NCBI GenBank assembly: GCA_001770935.1
Contig: MESI01000001.1
Span: 20,875 to 84,874 of the forward strand
Origin: Burkholderiales bacterium RIFCSPLOWO2_12_FULL_61_40
Lineage (GTDB): Bacteria > Pseudomonadota > Gammaproteobacteria > Burkholderiales > Burkholderiaceae_C
Direction of reading: 5' to 3'
Length of the DNA: 64,000 bases
Shown here: one piece after another, positions 50,172-58,733 of the stretch
Layout of the letters: each line of letters opens with the position of its first letter
Position numbering within the stretch: the stretch's first letter is position 1
Notes under the pieces: generated by a model
The model's input: only the letters and a program-made list of their open reading frames with translations
Told to the model about the DNA's origin: nothing
Database searches by the model: none
Made by a program: the position numbers and the translations under genes

Positions 50172-50204
50172 GAAAAAGCCTGATGATTTTAACTATCAGG
50201 CTTT
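50172..50204 (-). terminator. Rho-independent terminator after tRNA-Lys(UUU)
   Basis: A perfect 10-bp stem (AAAGCCTGAT / ATCAGGCTTT, loop 10 bases) is followed on the minus strand by TTCTTT. It lies between the two tRNA genes, so each probably has its own transcript or partial read-through links them. Confidence 0.8.
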
Positions 50205-50211
50205 CAAATGA

Positions 50212-50287
50212 TGGTGGGACGTGCGGGGGTCGAACCCACGACAAACGGATTAAAAGTCCGCTGCTCTACCAACTGAGCTAACGTCCC
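50212..50287 (-). tRNA. tRNA-Lys (anticodon UUU)
   Basis: 76 nt, starting GGGACGTTAGCTCAG and ending ACGTCCCACCA, with encoded CCA. The anticodon arm CGGACTTTTAATCCG gives TTT, reading AAA and, with wobble, AAG. The acceptor stem GGGACGT / ACGTCCC is perfect. It is the upstream member of a tRNA-Lys pair. Confidence 0.96.
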
Positions 50288-50344
50288 AACAGGGTAAAAC
50301 AAATTATTTATTTAACCCTGCGAAGCCTCAAATTATAGCGTCGA

Positions 50345-51148
50345 TTAAGCATGAATTTGATTGTTACTCGAAATTTTATCGATCACCCAACCCGCAGCGC
50401 ACATACCAAAAGTTGCCGTCACTGTTACCAATGATCCATAGCCATGGCAATTGAGCGTGCTGTCCATCGGCACTGCGCAAGAGGACTGAGGTACGCTGAC
50501 AGGTTCTCGGCTGAATACACAGGCCACCCCTATCTTCTTGCCTTCGCGTGGCGCGTGGTGCTCCTTACGCAAGCGGTAGCGCAATTGTGCAAGCAGTGGA
50601 TCATGGGTCACGGCACTCAGGTCCGCAATGTCTACCTGGTGCGCATGGCGTTTCCCACCCGCAGCGCCCACCGAAACAAACAAGTGCTTGGTATGACGGG
50701 CCCAAGCTGCCATTGCGGCTTTTGATTTCACCTGATCACAGGCATCAATCGTAGCGTCCACGCCCGCAGGAAGAATAGATGGCCAGTTGTCAGGCTCTAC
50801 AAACGCATCTACGCATGTCACATCACAAGCAGGATTGATCAGCGCAATACGCTCCTGCATCGCGATGATCTTGGACTTTCCTGTCGTGGTGCTCAGCGCA
50901 TGCACTTGGCGATTAATATTGGATTCCGCAACATGGTCCATATCGATCAATGTCAGACGCCCTACTCCGCTGCGCGCAAGTGCTTCTGCAGCCCAGGACC
51001 CTACACCTCCAATTCCAACCACGGTGACATGCGCACGACGCACAAGTTCAGCCGACCCAACACCGACCAGGCGGTCAAGTCCGGAAAAGCGTCTGGCCAC
51101 ATCGACCTCGTCCGTACCGGACCCATTCCCCAAAGACGGTGAAGACAC
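50345..51148 (-). CDS. tcdA: tRNA threonylcarbamoyladenosine dehydratase TcdA (E1-like)
   Basis: About 267 residues of the MoeB/ThiF/E1 superfamily. The ATP-binding GIGGVGSWAAEALARSG is near residues 45-61, followed by LIDMDHVAESNINRQ, with the E1-type arginine. TcdA cyclises the t6A base of tRNA to ct6A. The start is uncertain: a GTG at 51148 has AGGGGA about 10 bases upstream, while a TTG at 51157 is too close to it. It lies 14 bases after cpoB on the same strand and precedes the tRNA-Lys genes; lysine tRNAs are themselves substrates for t6A-type modification, a suggestive but possibly chance neighbourhood. Confidence 0.9.
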   Translation of the reverse strand: MSSPSLGNGSGTDEVDVARRFSGLDRLVGVGSAELVRRAHVTVVGIGGVGSWAAEALARSGVGRLTLIDMDHVAESNINRQVHALSTTTGKSKIIAMQERIALINPACDVTCVDAFVEPDNWPSILPAGVDATIDACDQVKSKAAMAAWARHTKHLFVSVGAAGGKRHAHQVDIADLSAVTHDPLLAQLRYRLRKEHHAPREGKKIGVACVFSREPVSVPQSSCAVPMDSTLNCHGYGSLVTVTATFGMCAAGWVIDKISSNNQIHA

Positions 51149-51162
51149 GTGACGCAAATCCC

Positions 51163-51984
51163 CTACTTGAACCGAGCCAGTCGGTCTTTGGCGGCAACGG
51201 CAGCCTCGGTACCCGGATGCGTCGTAACGAGTTGTTCCAGCGTTTTACGCGCGCCTTTGTTGTCTTTTATTTCCAGCTGGCAGTTGGCAATCGCCAGCAT
51301 GGCTTCCGGCACCCGAACATGGTCTGGCGTTTGTGCAACCAGAAACCGGAAGTTGGCCATGGCCTCTTTATAGTCTTTGGTCGCATATTGCGCATTGCCT
51401 AACCAGAACAGTGCCGACGGACGGTAGCCACTTTGTGGATAGCGGTTCAGAAAATCCACGAAGACAACTTGCGCATTGGCAAACTCGCCTGTGCGAAAAA
51501 TCGCCAACGCTGCTTCATAGTCCTTCTTTTCCCCGGGATCCGCAAGAAACTCCCGCCCATCCACAGTCACCCGTGCGGGCTCCAATTTGCGCAACCGGTC
51601 ATCCGTGGCTTGCAAAACGTCTTTTTGCCGACGCTGCAACTCCGCCACATCCTTGGCCATCTGCTCATCTTGACCACGCAACTTTGCCAGATCAGCACGC
51701 GAGATTTCCAACTGATTTTGCAAATCGACAAGTCCTCTTCGAACTTGCTCACCCTCTTCAGTGGCACGGCGTGTCTCTTCGGAGATTTTCTGCTCCAAAT
51801 CACGCTTGAGCACTTCAATTTGCTCCCGAAGTTCCTGGTTGGTCTGGCGCAATTCCAAAATAGCCCTTCGGGCCTCTTCATCGTCAAAAAGCCCTGCCGA
51901 TGCACTGCCAAAGCATGCCATCAGCAAGACCGCAACACCAATGCGAACCTGCCGCATGGCGGGAAAACATGACACGGTTCTCAT
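51163..51984 (-). CDS. cpoB: Cell division coordinator CpoB / Tol-Pal protein YbgF
   Basis: 273 residues. A signal peptide (about 1-30, ending GSASA) leads to an N-terminal coiled coil (about 35-125), which trimerises, and a C-terminal TPR domain (about 150-270, with YEAALAIFRTGEFANAQVVF and YPQSGYRPSALFWLGNAQYA). CpoB links Tol-Pal with peptidoglycan synthesis during outer-membrane constriction. The ATG at 51984 overlaps the pal stop (ATGA); an ATG nine codons later is an alternative. It is the last gene of tolB-pal-cpoB. Confidence 0.92.
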   Translation of the reverse strand: MRTVSCFPAMRQVRIGVAVLLMACFGSASAGLFDDEEARRAILELRQTNQELREQIEVLKRDLEQKISEETRRATEEGEQVRRGLVDLQNQLEISRADLAKLRGQDEQMAKDVAELQRRQKDVLQATDDRLRKLEPARVTVDGREFLADPGEKKDYEAALAIFRTGEFANAQVVFVDFLNRYPQSGYRPSALFWLGNAQYATKDYKEAMANFRFLVAQTPDHVRVPEAMLAIANCQLEIKDNKGARKTLEQLVTTHPGTEAAVAAKDRLARFK

Positions 51985-52529
51985 CGGTAGCTAATTTCAG
52001 CTCGGCGATTTTTTTCCATCGCTGCCTCGGTTCCACCCAATACTGCGGGCTTTTCCTTGCCAAAACTCACCGCTTCCATCTGGCTTTCAGCGACCCCCAG
52101 CAAGCCCAGTGCGCGCCTCACGGCTTCGGCACGTTTTTGCCCCAAGGCCAGGTTGTACTCGCGTCCACCGCGCTCGTCGGTATGCCCTTCAATCGCAACC
52201 TTACGGGCCTTGTCAGATTTGATAAAACGGGCATGCGCTTCGATCACCGACTGGAACTCTGGACGGATGACAAAGCTGTCGTAATCAAAATAGACAATTC
52301 GACTGGTGGCTTGCAACGCGCTGTCCTTGCCATCCTGTCCAAGATCTACCCCTGTGCCCCCCCCCTTACCGACGGCAGAGCTATCGGCTTTACCACCATC
52401 GGTAGTAGAGGATGGGGTTGAAACAGCAGCGCCCGCCTTATCCTCCACCGGGACATTGTCCAACTTGATGGCCGATCCGCAGGCTGACAACAAAGCGGCT
52501 ACTGCAACCGCCAATACCAATCGATTCAT
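51981..52529 (-). CDS. pal: Peptidoglycan-associated lipoprotein Pal
   Basis: 182 residues. The lipobox ALLSAC puts the lipidated cysteine at residue 17. A Ser/Gly/Thr-rich linker (about 30-72) leads to an OmpA-like peptidoglycan-binding domain (78-182) with VYFDYDSFVIRPEF and VAIEGHTDERGGREYNLALG. Pal anchors the outer membrane to peptidoglycan and binds TolB. It is 24 bases downstream of tolB and overlaps cpoB. Confidence 0.95.
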   Translation of the reverse strand: MNRLVLAVAVAALLSACGSAIKLDNVPVEDKAGAAVSTPSSTTDGGKADSSAVGKGGGTGVDLGQDGKDSALQATSRIVYFDYDSFVIRPEFQSVIEAHARFIKSDKARKVAIEGHTDERGGREYNLALGQKRAEAVRRALGLLGVAESQMEAVSFGKEKPAVLGGTEAAMEKNRRAEISYR

Positions 52530-52553
52530 CCCATACTCCTTGTTAGATTGAAA

Positions 52554-53825
52554 CTATTTTTGCATCGGGCCCCAATCGGGCTCCCGAATGTCTCCATTTC
52601 GACCAGCCAAACGGGCTTTTATCTTTCCGTCCAGCGTTGTTGTCATCAAAGCCTCACGGCCTTGCTGCTGCGTAGCGTAAATGACAAGGCGGCTATTGGG
52701 TGAAAAGCTGGGGTTCTCATCCGCTGCCGTATCGGTGATCGCATTGGTCACACCAGAAGCCAGATCCATCACATGCAATTTGAAGGCTCCACTGACACGT
52801 GAAATATAGGCAAGCCACCGCCCATCCGCACTCACCGCCGGTGAAATGTTATAGGTCCCACTGAACGTCACGCGCTCAGGGCTACCGCCCGCAGTCGACA
52901 TCCGGTAAATTTGCGGAGAACCACCTCGATCACTGACGAAATAAATGGTCTTGCCGTCGGCTGCAAATGTAGGCTCGGTGTCGATGGCGCTGGACTGTGC
53001 CAAGCGCCGTGGCTCACCGCCAGTAGCCTCCATGAGGTACAGCTGCGATCCACCATCACGGCTCAACGTGACCGCAAGCGTCTTGCCATCTGGTGACCAG
53101 GCCGGCGCACTGTTGGACCCTTTGAAATTGGCGACCAGGCGACGCTTGCCAGTGGCAAGATCATGCACATAGACGACCGGTTTGCGCGATTCAAAGGAAA
53201 CGTAAGCCAACTGACTACCATTGGGCGCCCAAGACGGAGAAATGACAGGCTCACCGCTGTTCAAGGCACTTTGCGCGTTTTCACCGTCAGCATCTGCCAC
53301 CCACAAATGATACGCCTGGCCAGCTTTAGTGACGTATGCAATGCGTGTTGCAAACACACCTTTGTCACCGGTCAATTTCTCGTACACAAAATCCGCTATC
53401 TGGTGGGCCACGAAACGCAGCTCCCCCGCAGTCGCCAAATAACTTTGCCCTCCAAGATCTCCAAGATCCTGTCCGCGAACCACATCCCAAAGACGAAAGC
53501 GCACATCAAACCGCCCATCGGCCAAGCGAGTCACACTACCAGTGACTAGAGCATCAGCCCCTTTTTGACGCCACGCTGAAACATCAGGACGGGCGATTTC
53601 ATCCAAAGACACGCCGCCGCTTTCCACACCTCTGAATTGACCGCTACGCTCCAAATCAGCAAGAACAATGGCAGATATTTTCTGCGGAGCGGCACCTTCA
53701 CCGCGAAATGTAGCCGCTGCAATGGGAAGCTGCGTCAATCCCACACCAGATACCTCCACGCGGAACTGAGCGCTAGCCCCAAAACTCAGCAGCGCAATCC
53801 AAAAACCCAGCAGAAACTTATTCAT
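52554..53825 (-). CDS. tolB: Tol-Pal system beta-propeller protein TolB
   Basis: 423 residues. A signal peptide (about 1-19, ending GASA) is followed by an N-terminal alpha/beta domain and a six-bladed beta-propeller with repeated motifs such as WSPDGKTLAVTLSRDG and SPSWAPNGSQLAYVS. TolB binds Pal and links it with the inner-membrane TolQRA machine. The start at 53825 gives MNKFLLGFWIALLSF; 15 upstream in-frame codons belong to the end of the neighbouring gene. Here the gene upstream is a glycosyltransferase, ending 10 bases before, in place of the usual tolA. Confidence 0.94.
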   Translation of the reverse strand: MNKFLLGFWIALLSFGASAQFRVEVSGVGLTQLPIAAATFRGEGAAPQKISAIVLADLERSGQFRGVESGGVSLDEIARPDVSAWRQKGADALVTGSVTRLADGRFDVRFRLWDVVRGQDLGDLGGQSYLATAGELRFVAHQIADFVYEKLTGDKGVFATRIAYVTKAGQAYHLWVADADGENAQSALNSGEPVISPSWAPNGSQLAYVSFESRKPVVYVHDLATGKRRLVANFKGSNSAPAWSPDGKTLAVTLSRDGGSQLYLMEATGGEPRRLAQSSAIDTEPTFAADGKTIYFVSDRGGSPQIYRMSTAGGSPERVTFSGTYNISPAVSADGRWLAYISRVSGAFKLHVMDLASGVTNAITDTAADENPSFSPNSRLVIYATQQQGREALMTTTLDGKIKARLAGRNGDIREPDWGPMQK

Positions 53826-53835
53826 TGTTTGCAAA

Positions 53836-54690
53836 TCATCCCAATCTATTAACCACCATATCGGCGCCACCCAAACTTTGACGGTAGCCTTCCGCAGAAA
53901 GCACTTGATGGGTTTGTTGGCGCTCTTTCACCTGATCCGCGTTTTTTGATTCCTGTGCCCGACTTGATTCAGGGTGCCACAAATGGTAAACCTCGGTTGC
54001 ACAAAAACCGTTCTTTCGCTTCAATCCAAAGTTGTGCAAGCGCAGAACAAAATCTGCGTCTTCATGACCCCAACCCACAAAAGACTCATCAAACCCATTG
54101 ATCGCTTCAAAGTCCGCACGCCATACCCCCATGTTACAACTGCGAATGCCGCGCCATACAAAGCCAGGCTGCTTCCTGAACGCGAAGTCTGGCAAACGTA
54201 GCAAGCCTGTCAGTTTACTCGCATCACCTGTCCATCGTTTCTTTATCCAATAGCTCGGGGAACAACCAGAAACGGAGACGTTAGTGGACACGATTTCCCT
54301 TGTGAAAATTTCGGACAATAACACTCTGCTGCCATTGACAAAGCAACCTTGCTCCATCAAGCGCCTGTGCTGGCGCACAAAGTCAATTTCAGGGATGCAA
54401 TCCCCATCGAGAAAGACAATGTAATCACCTTGCGCGACTGAAACGCCTCGATTGCGAACGCGGGACGCCGTAAAACCGATATCAGGGTGCCACACATGGG
54501 TAAGTTGCCTGCCGAAAGTTGAAGCAGCTGTTTGAATGGAATCCCTGTGCGTCTGAGAGGACCCATCATCGGCAATAATGAGTTCGAAGCCCTTGTCATT
54601 CTGCTGTGCAAGGCCCCGCAGCACCTGCCTCAAAGCATCGCTGCGGTTGTAGGTGGTCACGACCACGGAAATCAGATGGGTTGGAGGCAT
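53836..54690 (-). CDS. Glycosyltransferase family 2 with galactosyltransferase-like C-terminus
   Basis: 284 residues. The GT-A nucleotide-sugar site has ISVVVTTYNR at the start, ADDGSS near 50 and the metal-binding DGD near 100 (FLDGDCIPEIDF). The C-terminal GWGHEDADFVLRLHNFGLKR is the Glyco_transf_7C-type acceptor region. It should add a sugar to a lipopolysaccharide or other surface glycan in the cytoplasm. ATG 54690 is chosen over a frame extending 31 codons upstream. It ends 10 bases before tolB, so tolB may depend on its transcription. Codon use looks more AT-rich than in the housekeeping genes. Confidence 0.85.
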   Translation of the reverse strand: MPPTHLISVVVTTYNRSDALRQVLRGLAQQNDKGFELIIADDGSSQTHRDSIQTAASTFGRQLTHVWHPDIGFTASRVRNRGVSVAQGDYIVFLDGDCIPEIDFVRQHRRLMEQGCFVNGSRVLLSEIFTREIVSTNVSVSGCSPSYWIKKRWTGDASKLTGLLRLPDFAFRKQPGFVWRGIRSCNMGVWRADFEAINGFDESFVGWGHEDADFVLRLHNFGLKRKNGFCATEVYHLWHPESSRAQESKNADQVKERQQTHQVLSAEGYRQSLGGADMVVNRLG

Positions 54691-54807
54691 TTTGGAATAG
54701 ACTACGCGGCTTGAACGCAAGTGCCGTCTATTCTGCGGCACCCACAACACAAACAATCCCGCTTCGTGCCCACGGCACTGCATACACTTTGTATCGTATC
54801 ACTATCG

Positions 54808-55608
54808 ATGACCCAGATTTCTGTCTACATCATTGCTTTTAACGAGGCAGAAAAGGTACGCGCAACGATAGAAAGCGTTCGCTGGGCGGACGAAATCATT
54901 GTTGTGGACTCCTGGAGCACCGATGGCACCGCCGATATCGCCACCCAACTAGGCGCACGGGTGGTGCAGGTCAAGTTCAATGGTTTTGGCGACCTGCGAA
55001 ACCAGGCCATTTCGGCCTGCTCGCATGGGTGGATATTCAGCCTGGATGCCGATGAACGGTGCACTCCCGAGGCTGCTGCAGAAATTAAGTCAATCACTGA
55101 AAATGCGAGTTCGCTGGATGCCTATTGGACACCCCGTCGCAACTACTTTATGGGGCGTTGGATTAAACATTCAGGCTGGTATCCCAACTACCGGCAACCG
55201 CAGTTGTTTCGCAAAGGCGCCATGCAATACGACCTGAAACCGGTGCATGAGGGCTACGTGCTCCAGTCCTCCAGACCCGTCGGCCATATGCAAAATGCGA
55301 TTTGGCAGTTTCCCTTTAAGAACATGAGCGAAGTCATGCACAAGGCGAATCGCTATTCTTCGCTTGGTGCTGAAAAAATCAAGCACAAAAAAATCTCCAT
55401 GGGCTCTGCGCTCGTGCATGGTTTGTGGTCCTTTTCGAAACACTATTTTTTCAAACTGGGCTTCCTGGATGGATGGGCAGGATTTGTGATTGCGTTTGGC
55501 AATTTTGAAGGTACGTTTTATCGGTATGTGAAGGCGATTGAAATTCAAAAAGGAACCACTTGGCAAGCACCAACACAGATACATGACCGTCCTAAAGTAA
55601 ATGCCTAG
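54808..55608 (+). CDS. Glycosyltransferase family 2, WaaE/KdtX-like (LPS core)
   Basis: 266 residues. ISVYIIAFNEAEKVRATIES, VDSWSTDGT and FSLDADER are the three donor-site motifs of WaaE-type beta-glucosyltransferases acting on the inner LPS core. The conserved NYFMGRWIKHSGWYPNYRQP (about residues 113-132) also fits. The stop overlaps the following O-antigen-ligase-like gene by 8 bases, and msbA follows, giving a three-gene plus-strand operon. It is divergent from the GT2 gene at 53836. The sequence is AT-richer than flanking operons. Confidence 0.88.
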   Translation: MTQISVYIIAFNEAEKVRATIESVRWADEIIVVDSWSTDGTADIATQLGARVVQVKFNGFGDLRNQAISACSHGWIFSLDADERCTPEAAAEIKSITENASSLDAYWTPRRNYFMGRWIKHSGWYPNYRQPQLFRKGAMQYDLKPVHEGYVLQSSRPVGHMQNAIWQFPFKNMSEVMHKANRYSSLGAEKIKHKKISMGSALVHGLWSFSKHYFFKLGFLDGWAGFVIAFGNFEGTFYRYVKAIEIQKGTTWQAPTQIHDRPKVNA

Positions 55609-56935
55609 AGAGGTCACGCGACCTGACGGTCCAATTTTTCCTAAATCAAGCACCGCTCCAATGCATGCGCAGCCTTCTCCTTGGCATCTCAGGCAAGTTT
55701 TAATTTGCTTCGTGGCTCTTTCAGTGAGTTTTCCAATTGCTTGGATCAGCCTTGCAAAAGTATTTTTATTCGTCTTTGGCTTAGCGTATCTGGTCATCAA
55801 TCATCTTTCGGATCAAAGGGACTCTACGCTATCAAACTATTGGGCTCCAAGGGTTGTTCTCGCAGGAACAGTCACCTTCTTCATCAGTCTAACGTGGACC
55901 AGTGTCGATATGGACATCGCACTATTGGCACTGGTCAAACATGCCAAACTAGTGGAAATACTGCTGCTGATGAGTCTCATCCGAACTGCAGGTGAGGCGC
56001 GAAATGCAATTGCAGCATTTACAGCAGGTCAGGCATTTCTTCTGGCGAGCTCTTGGCTACTGGCTCTTGGAATACCACTCCCATGGGTTACTGATCCCAT
56101 CGGAAAATACGTTGTATTTTCCACGTATCTTGACCAATCCATCATGTTCGCTACTGCAGCTGCCGTGTTCTGGCATCTTCGTTCCGACTATTTGAAGCCA
56201 GGTTGGGTATCCGGCTCATTTGCAATCGCAGCGGTTATTAACGTGCTGCTGCTTCTCGAAGGACGCACCGGGTATGCCGTGGCATTGACAGTGCTCTCGT
56301 TGTCGGTGATGTGGGCCATGCCAAAACGCATTCGCCTGATTACCCTGATTATCACGCCAGTGGTAGTATTAACAGGGTTATCGCTAGGATCGTCACAGGT
56401 TCAAGGCCGCATATCCAAAATATTGGACGAAAGCCAGAGTTACTCCAAACAAGTGGAAACGGATAGTTCCTCAGGGTGGCGATTAAACGCATGGCATCGC
56501 TCCATTCAGGCCATAGCGGAAAGCCCTTGGCATGGTCATGGCGTGGGCAGCTGGGCCATCACCGTAAAACGGCTGCAAGGCAACTCTGCCACAAAAACTT
56601 TTGGTAGTGGCAATGCAAGCAATCCGCATCAAGAGTATTTGCTTTGGGGGGTGGAGCTTGGTGTCGGAGGCGTTTTGTTGTTCGTTGCCTTATTATTGGC
56701 CTGTTTACGCGATGCACAATATTTCCCAACCTCTGTACAACGCGCACTTTGCTCTGTCATTGCAGCAATGGCTGTTGCCTGCTTATTCAACTCAGCGGTA
56801 TACGACGACTTAATGGGCGATTATTTCTGCATCACGGTGGGACTGCTGATGGCCTTGGGTATCAGAACCCAGGGAGATCCATCAAATAACACACCAGGGG
56901 TCCCAGTATTGCATCAACCGTTGGGTGCAACGTGA
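55601..56935 (+). CDS. O-antigen ligase-like membrane protein (Wzy_C/WaaL family)
   Basis: 444 residues from the ATG at 55601, or 424 from 55661; the overlap with the upstream stop favours the first. About 10-12 hydrophobic helices and one large loop are visible. The loop has RLNAWHRSIQAIAESPWHGH and NPHQEYLLWGVELGV, typical of the periplasmic loop of WaaL/Wzy proteins with their conserved Arg and His. It would join a polysaccharide to lipid A-core in the periplasm. Between a core glucosyltransferase and msbA, LPS is the likely acceptor; a Wzy polymerase or protein glycosyl ligase is the alternative. Confidence 0.85.
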   Translation: MPREVTRPDGPIFPKSSTAPMHAQPSPWHLRQVLICFVALSVSFPIAWISLAKVFLFVFGLAYLVINHLSDQRDSTLSNYWAPRVVLAGTVTFFISLTWTSVDMDIALLALVKHAKLVEILLLMSLIRTAGEARNAIAAFTAGQAFLLASSWLLALGIPLPWVTDPIGKYVVFSTYLDQSIMFATAAAVFWHLRSDYLKPGWVSGSFAIAAVINVLLLLEGRTGYAVALTVLSLSVMWAMPKRIRLITLIITPVVVLTGLSLGSSQVQGRISKILDESQSYSKQVETDSSSGWRLNAWHRSIQAIAESPWHGHGVGSWAITVKRLQGNSATKTFGSGNASNPHQEYLLWGVELGVGGVLLFVALLLACLRDAQYFPTSVQRALCSVIAAMAVACLFNSAVYDDLMGDYFCITVGLLMALGIRTQGDPSNNTPGVPVLHQPLGAT

Positions 56936-58716
56936 GTAAAGAAAAATTGAACGTATCACCTGCAGGCGCAGAGCTGCCCCCCATGGGCTTAATTAACCGC
57001 CTTCGGCAATTTTTGCCCTACTTTGGAACCCTTCCTGGCACCTGGATAGTCGTTGCACTGGGCGCAATCGTCGGCGCAACGACTGAACCCATGATCCCTG
57101 CACTCCTCAAACCGCTGCTGGATCGTGGATTTCAGCAGGGTTCGCTGGCAATATGGACGGTTCCTGTAACCCTCCTGCTGTTATTTGGTGTCCGGGGATT
57201 GGCTGGTTATGTCTCCCAAATCGGCCTGACCAAAATTACAAACCACGGTTTGCTTGCAATGCGCAAAGACATGTTCAACACCATTCTTGATGGTCACATG
57301 AAGATGTTTGCCGATCAGAGTTCCAGTGCACTTTCCAATACGGTGGTGTACGAAGTGCAAAACGGATCGGTGATGCTGGTCAACTCATTGCTGAGCCTCA
57401 CACGCAACGGCCTCACACTGATGGCGCTTACAGGTTACCTCTTGTATCTCAACTGGAAGCTTACGCTGATTGTTGCCGCAGTATTCCCGGCCGTTGCATT
57501 GGTCATGCGCATATTGACCCGCCGCCTGCATAGTCTCACCAAGACAAACCAGCACGCAACCGATGACCTGGCCTATGTTGTAGAAGAAAATGTAATGGCG
57601 CACAGGGACATTCGCCTATATGCAGCACAAGCTGCGCAAGCCGAACGCTTCAACCATCTCAGTGAGAAGCTGCGCCGTCTGGCCATGAAATCAACCGTTG
57701 CAGGTGCGGCCATGACGCCCATGACGCAGATGCTTGCGGCTGTTGCTCTCTCCGCTGTCATTTCCGTTGCATTAATTCAAAGTGCCAGCAGCGGGACTTC
57801 TGTAGGTGAATTCGTTGCGTTTGTTACCGCAATGCTAATGATCATTGCACCTATACGTCAGCTTTCAGAAGTTTCCAGCCCGATTACCAAGGGCCTGGCT
57901 GCGCTGGAGCGTGCCCTTGCCTTGATTAAACTGACGCCAGCGGAAACCGAGGGAGAGTTCATCAAAGTGCGTGCGAATGGAGACATTCGATTTGAGCAGG
58001 TCAATGTGCAATATTCTCCCGAGTCAGCGCCAGCCATTCGTGCATTAGACTTCTCCATCAAATCCGGTGAGACTATTGCTTTGGTTGGCTCATCCGGTTC
58101 TGGCAAGACGACTCTGGTAAATCTGCTACCTCGGTTTGTTGACATGACCTCTGGACGAATTTTTGTGGATAACCATGATATTCGCGAGTGGTCTCTCAAA
58201 TCATTGCGCTCTCAATATGCATTTGTAAGCCAACACGTAGTGATGGTTAACGACAGTATTGCCGCCAACGTATCTCTCGGCGAGACGATAGATCGAACCA
58301 AAGTTATCCAGTGTTTGGATGCGGCCAATCTTTTGACCATGATTGAATCCCTTCCAGAAGGGATTGATACCGTGGTTGGACACAACGCAATGCAACTCTC
58401 TGGTGGTCAACGACAGCGACTGGCAATTGCAAGAGCCCTGTACAAAAATGCGCCCATTTTAATTTTGGATGAGGCAACTTCGGCCCTGGATGCCGAGTCT
58501 GAACGCGCCGTACAAAACGCGCTGCAAAATCTGATGCATCAGAGAACAACTCTGATCATTGCCCATCGGCTTTCGACGGTAATGCACGCCGACCGTATTG
58601 TGGTAATGAATGCGGGAGAAATCACTGAAACTGGCACTCACCAAGAACTCATGGCGAGCAATGGTTCCTATTCCCGTTTATACCAACTCGGCCTGGGTGA
58701 ACCTACTCCTGTTTAA
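56932..58716 (+). CDS. msbA: Lipid A/LPS export ABC transporter MsbA-like
   Basis: 594 residues. A six-helix export domain (about 20-325) is fused to one ATPase domain with Walker A GSSGSGKTT, signature LSGGQRQRLAIARAL and Walker B ILILDEATSALD. This is the half-transporter layout of MsbA, which flips lipid A-core across the inner membrane as a homodimer. The GTG start overlaps the upstream stop as GTGA, so it is translationally coupled to the ligase-like gene. A general lipid or glycolipid exporter cannot be excluded, but LPS context supports MsbA. Confidence 0.9.
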   Translation: MSKEKLNVSPAGAELPPMGLINRLRQFLPYFGTLPGTWIVVALGAIVGATTEPMIPALLKPLLDRGFQQGSLAIWTVPVTLLLLFGVRGLAGYVSQIGLTKITNHGLLAMRKDMFNTILDGHMKMFADQSSSALSNTVVYEVQNGSVMLVNSLLSLTRNGLTLMALTGYLLYLNWKLTLIVAAVFPAVALVMRILTRRLHSLTKTNQHATDDLAYVVEENVMAHRDIRLYAAQAAQAERFNHLSEKLRRLAMKSTVAGAAMTPMTQMLAAVALSAVISVALIQSASSGTSVGEFVAFVTAMLMIIAPIRQLSEVSSPITKGLAALERALALIKLTPAETEGEFIKVRANGDIRFEQVNVQYSPESAPAIRALDFSIKSGETIALVGSSGSGKTTLVNLLPRFVDMTSGRIFVDNHDIREWSLKSLRSQYAFVSQHVVMVNDSIAANVSLGETIDRTKVIQCLDAANLLTMIESLPEGIDTVVGHNAMQLSGGQRQRLAIARALYKNAPILILDEATSALDAESERAVQNALQNLMHQRTTLIIAHRLSTVMHADRIVVMNAGEITETGTHQELMASNGSYSRLYQLGLGEPTPV

Positions 58717-58733
58717 CGCGCAGCGTAGCCGTT

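Noticed and set aside
50028..50340. tRNA cluster as an integration site for a mobile element
   Set aside because: No integrase, direct repeat of a tRNA end or foreign genes are present on either side.
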